DNA of 64,000 nt from Thermotoga sp. KOL6 (GTDB taxonomy: Bacteria; Thermotogota; Thermotogae; Thermotogales; Thermotogaceae): contig NZ_LNDE01000003.1 of NCBI RefSeq assembly GCF_002866025.1, positions 62,001 to 126,000 on the forward strand. Direction: 5' to 3'. The translations under genes and the position numbers were made by a program. Positions within the stretch are counted from its first letter, which is position 1. The number at the start of each line of letters is the position of its first letter. This document shows positions 8,952 through 18,572 of this stretch, piece by piece. Under the pieces are notes generated by a model. That model ran no database searches, had not been told where the DNA came from, and saw only the letters and a program-made list of their open reading frames with translations.

Positions 8952-10115
8952 ATGTTCAAGGTATCTTACTATCTTCCAACCGAAATCGTGTTCAAGATTG
9001 GGGCGTTAAACGAACTGCCCGAAAAGGCTAAAAGCCTTGGAAAGAAAGCTCTCATTGTCACTGGAAGGACTAGTACGAAGAAAACCGGTTTGCTTCAAAG
9101 GGTCCAAAATCTTCTTAAAGAAGCAGGAGTAGAGAGTATAGTGTACGATAAGATCATACCAAATCCCATTTCAGACCATGTAGATGAGGCCGCGGAAATA
9201 GTGAGAAAGGAAGGCGTGGATTTCATCGTTGGACTCGGTGGAGGAAGCCCCATAGACAGCGCAAAAGCGATCTCTATTACCGCTCCTAACGAAGGAAAAT
9301 TTTGGGACTACGTACCCGTTGGTGGTGGAAAGATTCCAGAGAAGTCCATTCCTGTAGTGGCCATTCCTACCACTCATGGAACAGGAACGGAAGCAGATCC
9401 TTTCGCAGTGATCACGAATCCAGAAACAAAGGAAAAGGTGGGAATTGGATATAGAAACACCTTTCCGGTTCTATCGATCGTAGATCCCGAGGTGATGAAG
9501 ACACTACCCAAAGACCAAACTGCTTACACCTCAATGGACGCTTTTTATCACGCTATAGAAGCATTTTTAAATATAAATGCCAACCCGTACTCTGATGTGC
9601 TCGCATTGGATTCCATGAAAAGAATCGTCACGTATCTCCCCATCGCGTATGAAAACGGAGAAGATATCGAAGCAAGAACGAATTTAGCATGGGCTAGTAC
9701 AGAGGCAGGGATCACTGAAACATTAACAGGGGTCATCGCAAATCATGCATTGGAACACGGATTGAGCGGATTTTATCCAGAGATCACCCACGGTCTTGGT
9801 CTCTGTATAACGGGACCATATCTTTTCGAGTACATATTCGATCACGCATACGAGAGATTGGCCATCGTCGGTAGAGAAGTTTTTGGAGTATATGAAACCA
9901 ACGACAAAAAGGCTGGAAGATTGGCTATTAAAAAACTCAGAGATTTCCAAGAAATGTTCGGACTCAACAAAAAACTCAGCGAACTTGGTGTGAAAAAAGA
10001 AGATATTCCAAAGATCGCAGAAACTGGATACAGAGTCTTGAATGGAGTAGTGGTAGTCACACCAGGAAACCTGACAGCGAAAGATATGGAGGAAATACTC
10101 TACAGATGCTATTGA
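8952..10115 (+). CDS. Iron-containing alcohol dehydrogenase
   Basis: A 387-residue group III (Fe-ADH) dehydrogenase. It has the nucleotide-binding GGGSPIDSAK near residue 97 and the metal ligand histidines in YHAIEAFLN, HALEHGLSG and EITHGLGL. This family catalyses NAD(P)-dependent alcohol/aldehyde interconversion in the cytoplasm. The ATG start has a strong SD (AAGGAGGTGG) 14 bases after the regulator's stop, so it is the second gene of the operon. Its place in a pentose locus suggests a role in disposing of an aldehyde or sugar alcohol. The substrate cannot be read from the sequence. Confidence 0.92.
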   Translation: MFKVSYYLPTEIVFKIGALNELPEKAKSLGKKALIVTGRTSTKKTGLLQRVQNLLKEAGVESIVYDKIIPNPISDHVDEAAEIVRKEGVDFIVGLGGGSPIDSAKAISITAPNEGKFWDYVPVGGGKIPEKSIPVVAIPTTHGTGTEADPFAVITNPETKEKVGIGYRNTFPVLSIVDPEVMKTLPKDQTAYTSMDAFYHAIEAFLNINANPYSDVLALDSMKRIVTYLPIAYENGEDIEARTNLAWASTEAGITETLTGVIANHALEHGLSGFYPEITHGLGLCITGPYLFEYIFDHAYERLAIVGREVFGVYETNDKKAGRLAIKKLRDFQEMFGLNKKLSELGVKKEDIPKIAETGYRVLNGVVVVTPGNLTAKDMEEILYRCY

Positions 10116-10128
10116 GGGGGAGGATAAT

Positions 10129-11082
10129 TTGTCAACCAAATTCACCCGAAAAAGCTTCAGAGAGCTCGGACCACTCGTTGCTTTGATTAGTTTGGCTGTG
10201 TTCACAGCTATTTTGAACCCTCGATTCTTAACAACCTTCAACCTTCAAGCGTTAGGAAGACAGATTGCCATTTTTGGATTGCTGGCAATAGGAGAAACAT
10301 TCGTAATCGTATCCGGGGGAGGTGCCATCGACCTCTCCCCGGGTTCAATGGTTGCTTTGACAGGTGTTATGGTTGCTTGGCTCATGACCCACGGTTTTCC
10401 TGTGTGGATATCCTTGATCCTAATTCTGATCTTTTCTATAGGAGTTGGAGCTTGGCATGGTTTATTCGTGACCAAACTCAAGGTTCCCGCATTCATTATC
10501 ACACTCGGTACATTGACGATAGCACGCGGCATGGCAGCCGTGATAACAAAAGGATGGCCTATTATAGGACTCCCGTCCTCGTTCTTGAAGATCGGACAGG
10601 GTGAAGTACTTAAAATACCTATCCCTGTTTGGATTCTTTTGGTGGTGGCTCTCATCGCAGACTTCTTTCTTAGGAAGACAGTCTATGGGAAGCATCTGAG
10701 AGCTTCAGGTGGAAACGAAGTTGCTGCGAGATTCTCAGGTGTAAACGTGGATAGAGTGAGAATGATTGCTTTCATGGTCTCTGGTTTCCTAGCAGGTGTT
10801 GTCGGAATCATCATAGCAGCACGCCTTTCCCAAGGACAACCGGGTGTTGGCAACATGTACGAACTTTATGCCATCGCTTCCACCGTTATTGGAGGAACAA
10901 GTCTGACCGGGGGAGAAGGAAGTGTCTTAGGAGCCATCATAGGTGCCAGTATCATCAGTTTACTTTGGAATGCACTCGTTTTGCTCAACGTTTCCACATA
11001 CTGGCACAACGTTGTTATAGGCATCGTGATAGTTGTAGCTGTGACCCTTGACATTTTGAGGAGGAGGCTTGCTAGTCGGTGA
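10129..11082 (+). CDS. Sugar ABC transporter permease (RbsC-like), probable xylose permease
   Basis: A 317-residue integral membrane protein of the ribose/xylose permease class with about eight hydrophobic segments. It has the family motif GGAIDLSPGSMVALTGV near residue 65 and GGTSLTGGEGSVLGAIIGA near residue 262. The start is TTG 10129 with SD GAGGGGGAGGAT. It follows the dehydrogenase gene by 13 bases and precedes the binding protein by 50 bases. With only one permease gene present, the channel should be a homodimer. In T. maritima the orthologue is TM0112 (from memory). Confidence 0.88.
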   Translation: MSTKFTRKSFRELGPLVALISLAVFTAILNPRFLTTFNLQALGRQIAIFGLLAIGETFVIVSGGGAIDLSPGSMVALTGVMVAWLMTHGFPVWISLILILIFSIGVGAWHGLFVTKLKVPAFIITLGTLTIARGMAAVITKGWPIIGLPSSFLKIGQGEVLKIPIPVWILLVVALIADFFLRKTVYGKHLRASGGNEVAARFSGVNVDRVRMIAFMVSGFLAGVVGIIIAARLSQGQPGVGNMYELYAIASTVIGGTSLTGGEGSVLGAIIGASIISLLWNALVLLNVSTYWHNVVIGIVIVVAVTLDILRRRLASR

Positions 11083-11132
11083 AAGTGTATGAATGCTTGG
11101 AATAAAACATCTTGTGAAGGGGGTGTTTTTCT

Positions 11133-12104
11133 ATGAAGAAACTCTTGTTCGTTCTTTCGATTCTTTTGATCACCAGTTTGTCACTTGCTATCACCATCGG
11201 AGTCATTGGAAAATCGGTTCATCCATACTGGTCGCAGGTTGAACAAGGTGTAAAAGCAGCTGGAAAGGCATTGGGAGTGGAAACGAAGTTCTTCGTTCCT
11301 CAAAAGGAGGATATCAATGCGCAGCTTCAAATGCTGGAATCCTTCATAGCAGAAGGAGTGGATGGTATCGCCATTGCTCCGTCTGATCCAACCGCCGTTA
11401 TTCCCACCATCAAGAAAGCCCTTGAACTGGGAATCCCCGTGGTCACACTCGATACAGATTCCCCAGACAGCGGAAGATACGTTTATATTGGAACAGATAA
11501 TTACCAAGCAGGTTACACAGCAGGATTGATCATGAAAAAACTCCTCGGTGGAAAAGGAAAAGTCGTCATAGGAACCGGATCACTAACTGCCATGAACTCG
11601 CTGCAAAGGATACAAGGGTTCAAAGACGCCATAGCGGATTCCGAAATTGAAATACTTGATATTCTCAACGATGAAGAGGATGGTGCAAGAGCGGTGTCAC
11701 TAGCTGAATCAGCATTGAACGCTCATCCAGATCTCGATGCATTCTTCGGTGTATACGCCTATAACGGTCCTAGTCAGGCTCTGGTTGTGAAAAACGCCGG
11801 GAAGGTAGGAAAGATAAAGATAGTATGTTTCGACACGACACCTGATATTCTTCAGTACGTTAAAGAAGGTGTCATCCAAGCAACTATGGGACAGAGACCA
11901 TATATGATGGGATATCTTTCTGTCACAGTACTCTACCTGATGAACAAAATAGGTGTTCAGAACACTTTGATGATGCTTCCGAAGGTCAAAGTTGATGGAA
12001 AAGTTGATTATGTGATCGACACTGGTGTAGACGTTGTGACACCAGAGAATCTCGACGAATACTTGAAAAAAATGGAAGAATTGGGTATCCCCATAAAATT
12101 CTGA
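11133..12104 (+). CDS. Periplasmic sugar-binding protein, probable xylose-binding
   Basis: A 323-residue periplasmic-binding-protein type 1 fold. The N-terminus is a signal peptide (Lys-Lys, then a hydrophobic stretch, ending near Ser-Leu-Ala at residues 17-19). There is no lipobox, so it should be free in the periplasm. Family features include VEGVDGIAIAPSDP-like and IGTDNYQAGYTAG segments. The orthologue TM0114 is reported, from memory, to bind xylose and glucose. The gene is followed after six bases by a GC-rich hairpin, so its mRNA may be more abundant than the rest of the operon. Confidence 0.9.
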   Translation: MKKLLFVLSILLITSLSLAITIGVIGKSVHPYWSQVEQGVKAAGKALGVETKFFVPQKEDINAQLQMLESFIAEGVDGIAIAPSDPTAVIPTIKKALELGIPVVTLDTDSPDSGRYVYIGTDNYQAGYTAGLIMKKLLGGKGKVVIGTGSLTAMNSLQRIQGFKDAIADSEIEILDILNDEEDGARAVSLAESALNAHPDLDAFFGVYAYNGPSQALVVKNAGKVGKIKIVCFDTTPDILQYVKEGVIQATMGQRPYMMGYLSVTVLYLMNKIGVQNTLMMLPKVKVDGKVDYVIDTGVDVVTPENLDEYLKKMEELGIPIKF

Positions 12105-12110
12105 AACAAC

Positions 12111-12136
12111 GGGAGGGGGGTCCCCCTCCCTTTATT
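12111..12136 (+). terminator. Intercistronic GC hairpin behind the sugar-binding protein gene
   Basis: GGGAGGGG (12111-12118) pairs with CCCCTCCC (12123-12130) around the loop GGTC, followed by TTTATT. It sits between the binding-protein and ATPase genes. The first ABC operon has the same arrangement at 107-128. It probably acts as a leaky terminator or a block to 3' exonucleases. Confidence 0.65.
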
Positions 12137-12149
12137 CGAGGTGATCAAG

Positions 12150-13679
12150 TTGGAAATCCTGAAAGCAAAGGGAATTGTGAAACGCTTTCCAGGAGTTGTG
12201 GCTGTCAACAATGTTGACTTCGAAATTTACGAAAACGAAATAGTATCTCTGATCGGTGAAAACGGTGCTGGAAAGTCCACTTTGATAAAGATCATAACAG
12301 GCGTCTTGAAACCAGATGCAGGAGAGATCTTGGTTAATGGCGAGAAAGTGGAATTTCATTCGCCAGTCGAGGCTTTTGAAAAAGGCATCAGCGTTATACA
12401 TCAAGAATTGAATCTCTGTGATAACTTAACAGTTGCAGAGAATATATTCCTCGCGTACGAAGTTGTCAACGGGAAAAAGAGAAATCTCTTTAGTAGGGTG
12501 AACGAATCGACAATGTATGAAAGATCGAAAGAACTATTGGAACTTATTGGCGCAAAATTTCCACCGGACGTTCTAGTTAGGGAGCTCACCACTGCTCAAA
12601 GGCAAATGGTGGAAATATGTAAAGCTTTGGTGAAAGAACCAAGGGTTATTCTCATGGATGAACCCACCTCTTCCCTTACGGTGGAAGAAGCAGAAAGACT
12701 TTTTGAAGTCATAAACATGCTTAAACAAAGAGGAATATCCATTGTTTTTGTATCACACAGATTAGACGAAGTCATGAGAATCAGCGATAGGATCGTTGTA
12801 ATGAGAGATGGAAAGAGAGTAGGCGAGCTTAAAAAGGGAGAATTCGACGTCGACACAATAATAAAACTCATGGTGGGAAGAGAAGTGGAGTTCTTTCCCC
12901 ATGGAATAGAAACGAAACCAGGAAAAGTTGCCCTTGAGGTTAGGAATCTGAGATGGAAAGACAGAGTGAAAAACGTGTCTTTTGAGGTTAGAAAAGGTGA
13001 AGTTTTAGGATTTGCAGGATTGGTGGGTGCAGGTAGAACGGAGACCATGCTTTTGATATTTGGAGTTAACAAAAAAGAATCGGGAGAGATATTCGTGAAT
13101 GGAAAAAAGGTTGAAATAGAAAGTCCCGAAGATGCCATAAAAATGGGAATCGGCCTCATCCCAGAAGATAGAAAAATACAAGGACTCGTTTTGAAAATGA
13201 CTGTGAAGGACAACATAGTCCTTCCTTCGCTGAAAGACATCAGCAAATGGCATCTCGTTTTGGATGAGGAAAAGGAGGAGAAAATATCTGAAGAATTCGT
13301 AGAAAGGTTGGCTATAAAAACTCCCTCCATTTACCAGATCACTGAAAATCTCTCAGGTGGGAACCAGCAGAAAGTGGTTCTCGCTAAATGGCTTGCAACG
13401 AAAGCAGATATACTGATCTTCGACGAACCCACTCGTGGCATAGATGTGGGTGCCAAAGCCGAAATACACAGAATTATTAGAGAACTGGCTGCTCAGGGAA
13501 AAGCCGTGATCATGATCTCCTCAGAACTTCCAGAGATCTTAAACCTCAGTGACAGAATTGTTGTTATGTGGGAGGGAGAAATTACAGCCGTCTTAGACAA
13601 TAAAGAGAAAAAAGTAACTCAGGAAGAAATCATGTACTATGCTTCTGGACAGCGAAAGCAAAATGGGAGGGTAGCGTAA
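12150..13679 (+). CDS. Sugar ABC transporter ATP-binding protein (two ABC domains)
   Basis: A 509-residue fusion of two ABC domains (XylG/RbsA class). Domain 1 has Walker [11 protein letters not shown] and Walker B ILMDEP. Domain 2 has the degenerate P-loop GLVGAGRTE, signature SGGNQQK and Walker B ILIFDEP. I set the start at TTG 12150, because GAGGTGATC (12138-12146) is a perfect SD for it. The in-frame GTG at 12141 lies inside that SD and is unlikely to be used. The stop overlaps the xylulokinase start by one base. It powers the preceding permease and binding protein. Confidence 0.92.
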   Translation: MEILKAKGIVKRFPGVVAVNNVDFEIYENEIVSLIGENGAGKSTLIKIITGVLKPDAGEILVNGEKVEFHSPVEAFEKGISVIHQELNLCDNLTVAENIFLAYEVVNGKKRNLFSRVNESTMYERSKELLELIGAKFPPDVLVRELTTAQRQMVEICKALVKEPRVILMDEPTSSLTVEEAERLFEVINMLKQRGISIVFVSHRLDEVMRISDRIVVMRDGKRVGELKKGEFDVDTIIKLMVGREVEFFPHGIETKPGKVALEVRNLRWKDRVKNVSFEVRKGEVLGFAGLVGAGRTETMLLIFGVNKKESGEIFVNGKKVEIESPEDAIKMGIGLIPEDRKIQGLVLKMTVKDNIVLPSLKDISKWHLVLDEEKEEKISEEFVERLAIKTPSIYQITENLSGGNQQKVVLAKWLATKADILIFDEPTRGIDVGAKAEIHRIIRELAAQGKAVIMISSELPEILNLSDRIVVMWEGEITAVLDNKEKKVTQEEIMYYASGQRKQNGRVA

Positions 13680-15157
13680 TGGATCTGTACGTTGGATTGG
13701 ACGTAGGAACGACAGGAGTGAAAGGCATCCTAGTAGATGAAACAGGAAAGATCCTTTCGATTGCCACCGAAAGACTATCCATGATCACTCCCCAACCCGC
13801 CTGGGCAGAACAAGAGCCTTTTTCCTGGTGGGAAGCGGTACGAAAGATCTTGAAAAAGTTATCGCTGAAAGCAAAAGAACACAGCAGCAAAATAAGAGCT
13901 ATTTCCACCAGTGGTCAAATGCACAGTCTCGTGTTGATAGACAAAAATGGAGAAATTTTGAGGAACGCCATACTCTGGTGTGATCAAAGAACCCATAAAG
14001 AATGCGAAGAAGCAACGGAAAAGCTTGGTGGGGAAGGAAGTGTTCTCAATCTGGTTGGAAACCCTATCCTTCCTGGTTTTACACTGCCAAAACTACTTTG
14101 GATAAGAAATCATGAACCAGAGATATTCGAAAAAATAGAAAAGATCATGCTTCCAAAGGATTTCATAAACTACATGTTGACAGGAGAAGTGAAAACAGAG
14201 CATTCCGATGCATCCGGGACTGTGATGTACGATGTTTCCAAAATGGAATGGAACGACGAGGTTCTGAAAGAGCTCAACATCAGCAGAGATCTACTTCCTG
14301 AGATAATACCATCCAACGGCGTGGTTGGGAGATTAAAACCTGATGTGGCAAGAGATTTGGAACTCGAAGAAGATACGTTGGTGATCGCTGGAGGAGCGGA
14401 TAACGCTTGTGCAGCACTTGGTATCGCAGTGGTGGAACCCGGTGATGTGATGGTGAGCCTTGGAACTTCTGGGACTGTCTTGGCACCAACATTAGGAGAA
14501 AAACCAGATCCAAAGGGCAGGGTACACTTCTTTTCCCACACAGTTCCAGGTATGAGATATCATATGGGTGTTATGCTTTCCGCTGCTTTTTCTCTGGAAT
14601 GGTTCAAAGAAAAATTTCTGAGCGAAGATTATGAAACGATCAACGAAGAAGTGGAAAAAGTTCCCATAGGATCGAATGGAATCGTTTTTCTCCCTTACTT
14701 GAATGGGGAGAGAACGCCACATAGAGATCCATTCGCTAGAGGTGTATTCTTTGGTATTTCTTCGTACAACACCAAATGGGACATGGTACGCGCGATCTTC
14801 GAAGGCGTGGCATTCGGTATTAAAGATTCCTTTGATGTATTGAAGGAACTCGATGTGAAAATTACCAACGTGAGAATCACGGGAGGAGGTTCCAAAAGCA
14901 AAGTCTGGAACAAAATGCTTGCAGACATGATAAGTATGAAAATACAAAAGCCTGTTGTTGATGAAGGAGCATCCTACGGTGCCGCTATCCTTGCAGTATC
15001 AGGAGCCACAAGTGAAAACCCATCGAAAATATCAAAGAACTGGTTTAAGATCAAAAGTTCCACAGAACCAACAATTGAGAACACAAAAGTTTACGAAAGA
15101 CTACACCAAAAATTTGTGAAACTGTACAGCTCTTTGAAAAATGTGTTCAGAATGTGA
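13679..15157 (+). CDS. xylB: Xylulokinase (FGGY carbohydrate kinase)
   Basis: A 492-residue FGGY-family kinase that phosphorylates D-xylulose to xylulose 5-phosphate, the entry into the pentose phosphate pathway. The N-terminal phosphate loop GLDVGTTGVKGILVD is at residues 5-19. The substrate-side segment STSGQMHSLVL follows near residue 79, and the C-terminal FGGY signature region lies at about 395-410 (VRITGGGSKSKVWNKM). The ATG overlaps the stop of the ATPase gene, so it is the last gene of the coupled xylose operon. No separate xylose isomerase gene is in the window. The stop lies eight bases from the convergent radical SAM gene with no hairpin between. Confidence 0.93.
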   Translation: MDLYVGLDVGTTGVKGILVDETGKILSIATERLSMITPQPAWAEQEPFSWWEAVRKILKKLSLKAKEHSSKIRAISTSGQMHSLVLIDKNGEILRNAILWCDQRTHKECEEATEKLGGEGSVLNLVGNPILPGFTLPKLLWIRNHEPEIFEKIEKIMLPKDFINYMLTGEVKTEHSDASGTVMYDVSKMEWNDEVLKELNISRDLLPEIIPSNGVVGRLKPDVARDLELEEDTLVIAGGADNACAALGIAVVEPGDVMVSLGTSGTVLAPTLGEKPDPKGRVHFFSHTVPGMRYHMGVMLSAAFSLEWFKEKFLSEDYETINEEVEKVPIGSNGIVFLPYLNGERTPHRDPFARGVFFGISSYNTKWDMVRAIFEGVAFGIKDSFDVLKELDVKITNVRITGGGSKSKVWNKMLADMISMKIQKPVVDEGASYGAAILAVSGATSENPSKISKNWFKIKSSTEPTIENTKVYERLHQKFVKLYSSLKNVFRM

Positions 15158-15164
15158 GGATACA

Positions 15165-15896
15165 TCATTTTTTCAAGATCTCCAAAATCTTCTTTTTAGT
15201 GGATCTGAAGAAATCGTTCGTGAGTGCCCGGGAAAGACCATACCTCTTGTATAAATTTTCTACACGCCATTTGTAATGCATATCATCTATAAAAACACTA
15301 TCTGCGTATGGTTTTACCATTTTCGCTAACTTTTCTGGATTCATAGGAAGCATTGGACTGATAAAAACAGAGGTTTTCAGTCCGTTTTCTTTGAGGAACC
15401 GCAAAGTTTCTAAACGTTCTTCTATTGAACTCGCTCGAGGCTCGAAAAGTTTTCTTATTTCGTCATTGTCAGTCGTAATCGTGAGTCCAACAGAGATCTT
15501 TTTTAGCTTCTTGAAAAGATCTAAATCTCTTAGCACTAAAGACGACTTTGTGAGTATCATGATCTCTACTTCTAAGAGCGGAAATTCTAAGAAGACCTCC
15601 AAACATTTTCGTGAAAGTTTGTAAACCTCTTCGAGCTGCTGGTAAGGATCACACATGGTACTCATGAAAACGTATCTTGGCCTCCTTTTTATGATATCTC
15701 TCCTCAAGGTTTCGACAATATTGATTTTCACCAGAATTTCTTCTTTCCAATCTATCTTTCTGTAGCGACGCGCGTAATCTCTGGCGTAACAATAAATACA
15801 GGCATTTGAGCACCCTACATACGGATTGAGGGTGTATCTGCTCTTTGCCTCGGAATAGTTCAAAGCAGTCTTTGTTTCAATCTCCTTAATCTTCAT
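15165..15896 (-). CDS. SPL-like radical SAM protein (Rv2578c-type)
   Basis: A 243-residue radical SAM protein. The motif CSNACIYCYARDYARRY near residue 28 gives the CxxxCxxC Fe-S site followed by Tyr. It is similar to the spore-photoproduct-lyase-related group that includes Rv2578c-type proteins. The preceding NPYVGC is also typical. I choose ATG 15896 as start, seven bases after GAGGTGAT. A longer frame opening at 15929 runs through that SD. The substrate is unknown, and this bacterium does not form spores, so a true spore lyase is unlikely. It is convergent to xylB and divergent from nrdJ. Confidence 0.78.
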   Translation of the reverse strand: MKIKEIETKTALNYSEAKSRYTLNPYVGCSNACIYCYARDYARRYRKIDWKEEILVKINIVETLRRDIIKRRPRYVFMSTMCDPYQQLEEVYKLSRKCLEVFLEFPLLEVEIMILTKSSLVLRDLDLFKKLKKISVGLTITTDNDEIRKLFEPRASSIEERLETLRFLKENGLKTSVFISPMLPMNPEKLAKMVKPYADSVFIDDMHYKWRVENLYKRYGLSRALTNDFFRSTKKKILEILKK

Positions 15897-15986
15897 TTTA
15901 TACATCACCTCATCAAAAAAGGATAACATGGGAAACGCTTTAGAAATTTCCCACTATTGTTTCCGATATTTCACAAAGGAATGAGG

Positions 15987-16051
15987 TATAATCTTTCGGG
16001 AAACTCCACCACATATCGTTTCTCAGTGAAAAAAAGCACAATATGTTGTTG
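15987..16051 (+). promoter_or_regulatory. Promoter region of nrdJ with candidate NrdR boxes
   Basis: A -10 element TATAAT lies at 15987-15992; no good -35 is visible. Two NrdR-like sites follow, 30 bases apart. The first, CCACCACATATCGTTT at 16006-16021, matches 11 of 16 positions of the consensus ACACWATATATWGTGT. The second, GCACAATATGTTGTTG at 16036-16051, matches about 13. NrdR boxes are normally paired about three helical turns apart ahead of ribonucleotide reductase genes. The assignment rests on motif and spacing only. Confidence 0.4.
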
Positions 16052-16076
16052 AACAGAACAGGAGGGATAACTCTTT

Positions 16077-18560
16077 ATGAAACTTTCCAGTTTGATTTCA
16101 AAGTGGATCGATGTTGAACCTTCTAGAAACGCACAAACTATTTTGAAGGATCGCTATTTTATGAGAGATTTAAACGGGGATTTCCTTGAAACAAAGTGGG
16201 AGGATGTGGCAAGAAGAGTGGCAAGAGTTGTAGCAACGGCAGAATTGCTGAATCCTTCGTACAAGAAAGGGGAAAAACTCGATAGGATAAAAGAATGGGA
16301 AGAAACTTTTTTCAAAATTTTGAAAGCAAGATTGTTTATTCCAAACAGTCCGACACTCTTCAATGCAGGCCTCGGGGTAAAATATGATCTTCTTTGGAAA
16401 CCGATAGAACAAATGACTTTAGAGGATTATGAAGAAATATACAAAACAAGAAATCATTTACACATGCTTTCTGCCTGCTTCGTTGTTCCAGTGGAAGACA
16501 GTATAGAAGGTATTTTTGAAGCAGTCAAAGAATACGCACTCATAACGAAGGTTGGAGGTGGTGTGGGTAGTAACTTTTCAGAACTGAGACCCAAAGGTAG
16601 TTTTGTTGCGGGAACACACGGAAAAGCTTCAGGACCAGTATCTTTCATGCATGTTTTCAATACAGCCATTTCTGTTGTGAAACAGGGATACAGGAGACGG
16701 GGCGCCTTGATGGGTATTTTGAACATAAACCACCCAGACATAGAAGAATTTATAGATGCCAAGAGAGATAACACTGGTGAAGCTGTTTTGAACTTCTTCA
16801 ATCTTTCCGTTGGCTTTCCGATGGACAAAAAGGAAATATTGAAATTATACGAAAAAGATGGCGAATTAGAACTATCTCATCCACGAAGCACAATAAGGAA
16901 GAGGGTGAAAGTCAGAGAACTCTTTAGGAAAATTGCTGCTAACGCTTGGAAAAGTGGAGATCCTGGTCTCGCATTTCTTGGAGAGATGAACAAATACTAC
17001 CCTCTCTATCCCCACAAACAGATAAAATCGACAAATCCATGCGGAGAAATTGGTCTCTCCGACTACGAGGCTTGTAACCTTGGTTCCATAGATATTGCAA
17101 AATTTTACAACAATGGATTCGTCGATTTAGAATCTCTTCAAGAACTCGTCCAAATCGCTACTAGATTCTTGGACAACGTCATAGATGTGAACGTCTTTCC
17201 TATTGAAAAGATCACGAAAGCTGTTAAAGAAAGTAGGAGGCTAGGGCTTGGTATCATGGGCTTTGCCGATCTCCTTTACAAGTTGGAAATTCCTTATAAC
17301 TCCCAAGAAGCTCGCGATTTCGCCTCTAACCTTATGGCCTTCATAGCGCTCCACGCTCACAAAGCTTCCTACGACCTTGGGAAAGAGAAGGGAAACTTTC
17401 CTCTTCTCGAGATTTCAAGATATAGAACAGAAAAAGAATTCGTGCCTTTTGCCATGGGGGCAAGCAATTACGATGATGAAATAAAAGAAGTAATGAAGAT
17501 AACTAGGGAACACAGGAGAAATGTGGCATTACTCACAATTGCCCCGACTGGTTCCATTTCCAACATAGCTGACACATCGTCTGGGTTGGAGCCTAATTTC
17601 TTACTTGCATACACTCGATTTATCACAAAAGAAGATGGCTCCAAGGAACCTCTCCTTTACATAAATCAAGTTCTGAAAGAAAAATTGGATCCGGAAATCC
17701 TCAAAAGGATAGAAAAAGATCTCATAGAAAAAGGAAGTCTAAAAGATATACCAGATGTACCAGAGAAAATAAAAAGAGTATTTGTGGTCGCTTTGGACAT
17801 TGATCCCATGGACCACCTTCTCATGCAAGATGCGTTTCAGAGGTACGTGGATAACAACATCTCTAAAACTATAAATATGCCTCAAAGCACCACTGTAGAC
17901 GATGTACTCAACGTATACCTCGAAGCTTTGAAAACGAACGTCAGAGGGCTCACCATCTACAGAGATGGTTCACTTCAAACACAGGTTTTGACAAAAGCAC
18001 TTAAAACTTCGGAAGCTCCAAAAGTGCAGTTTTTTGTCGTAGACGAAAAAATGAAACTTCATCCCAAACCTAGGAAAGATACCTTGAGGAGTGTTACACG
18101 AAAGTACAAAAGGCCCGATGGGACAACTTACATTACCATTTCCTTTGACGATACGGGAGAAGCGGTGGAGATATTCATCTCGAACGGTAGTGAAATGGCA
18201 GAAGTGATAGGAAGGTTATCTTCGATTGCTTTGAGAGCAGGGGTTTCAATGGATGAAATCATAGAACAACTCTCTAAAGTGAAAGGAGATTACTGCAAAG
18301 GTCTTGCAGAGGAGATAAAGAAAGCTCTTGAGGATTTTGAAAAGCTGTGGTTCAGGACAGGCGAGGAAGACCTTGAGATAGCGGAAGAACCTGTTGAGAG
18401 AGAAAAGTTCATCGTGGCGAACAACCTCAAATGGCAAAGTGGATACTATGTAGACGACGAAGGAAACGTTTACTGCCCTGTCTGCCTTTCGAAAAACTCT
18501 CTGATAAAACAAGAAGGATGTGTAAGCTGTAAAAATTGTGGATGGTCAAAATGCGAATGA
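16077..18560 (+). CDS. nrdJ: Adenosylcobalamin-dependent (class II) ribonucleotide reductase
   Basis: This 827-residue enzyme reduces ribonucleotides to deoxyribonucleotides with a B12-derived radical, independently of oxygen. Residues 1 to about 590 form the catalytic barrel, with the first redox Cys in SACFVVPVEDS. NPCGEIGLSDYEACNLGSI holds the active-site Asn/Cys/Glu and the second redox Cys, and APTGSIS is the phosphate-binding stretch. The C-terminus is a zinc-ribbon-like tail (CPVC, then CVSCKNC, ending in Cys) that should re-reduce the active site. The start is ATG 16077 behind AGGAGGGATAA. No beta subunit is needed or seen. The orthologue is TM0118 (from memory). Confidence 0.96.
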   Translation: MKLSSLISKWIDVEPSRNAQTILKDRYFMRDLNGDFLETKWEDVARRVARVVATAELLNPSYKKGEKLDRIKEWEETFFKILKARLFIPNSPTLFNAGLGVKYDLLWKPIEQMTLEDYEEIYKTRNHLHMLSACFVVPVEDSIEGIFEAVKEYALITKVGGGVGSNFSELRPKGSFVAGTHGKASGPVSFMHVFNTAISVVKQGYRRRGALMGILNINHPDIEEFIDAKRDNTGEAVLNFFNLSVGFPMDKKEILKLYEKDGELELSHPRSTIRKRVKVRELFRKIAANAWKSGDPGLAFLGEMNKYYPLYPHKQIKSTNPCGEIGLSDYEACNLGSIDIAKFYNNGFVDLESLQELVQIATRFLDNVIDVNVFPIEKITKAVKESRRLGLGIMGFADLLYKLEIPYNSQEARDFASNLMAFIALHAHKASYDLGKEKGNFPLLEISRYRTEKEFVPFAMGASNYDDEIKEVMKITREHRRNVALLTIAPTGSISNIADTSSGLEPNFLLAYTRFITKEDGSKEPLLYINQVLKEKLDPEILKRIEKDLIEKGSLKDIPDVPEKIKRVFVVALDIDPMDHLLMQDAFQRYVDNNISKTINMPQSTTVDDVLNVYLEALKTNVRGLTIYRDGSLQTQVLTKALKTSEAPKVQFFVVDEKMKLHPKPRKDTLRSVTRKYKRPDGTTYITISFDDTGEAVEIFISNGSEMAEVIGRLSSIALRAGVSMDEIIEQLSKVKGDYCKGLAEEIKKALEDFEKLWFRTGEEDLEIAEEPVEREKFIVANNLKWQSGYYVDDEGNVYCPVCLSKNSLIKQEGCVSCKNCGWSKCE

Positions 18561-18572
18561 GGAGATGGGATA

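Noticed and set aside
15930-16076. Cobalamin riboswitch ahead of the B12-dependent reductase
   Set aside because: The gap is only 147 bases, and I find no B12-box-like sequence or the needed stem set.
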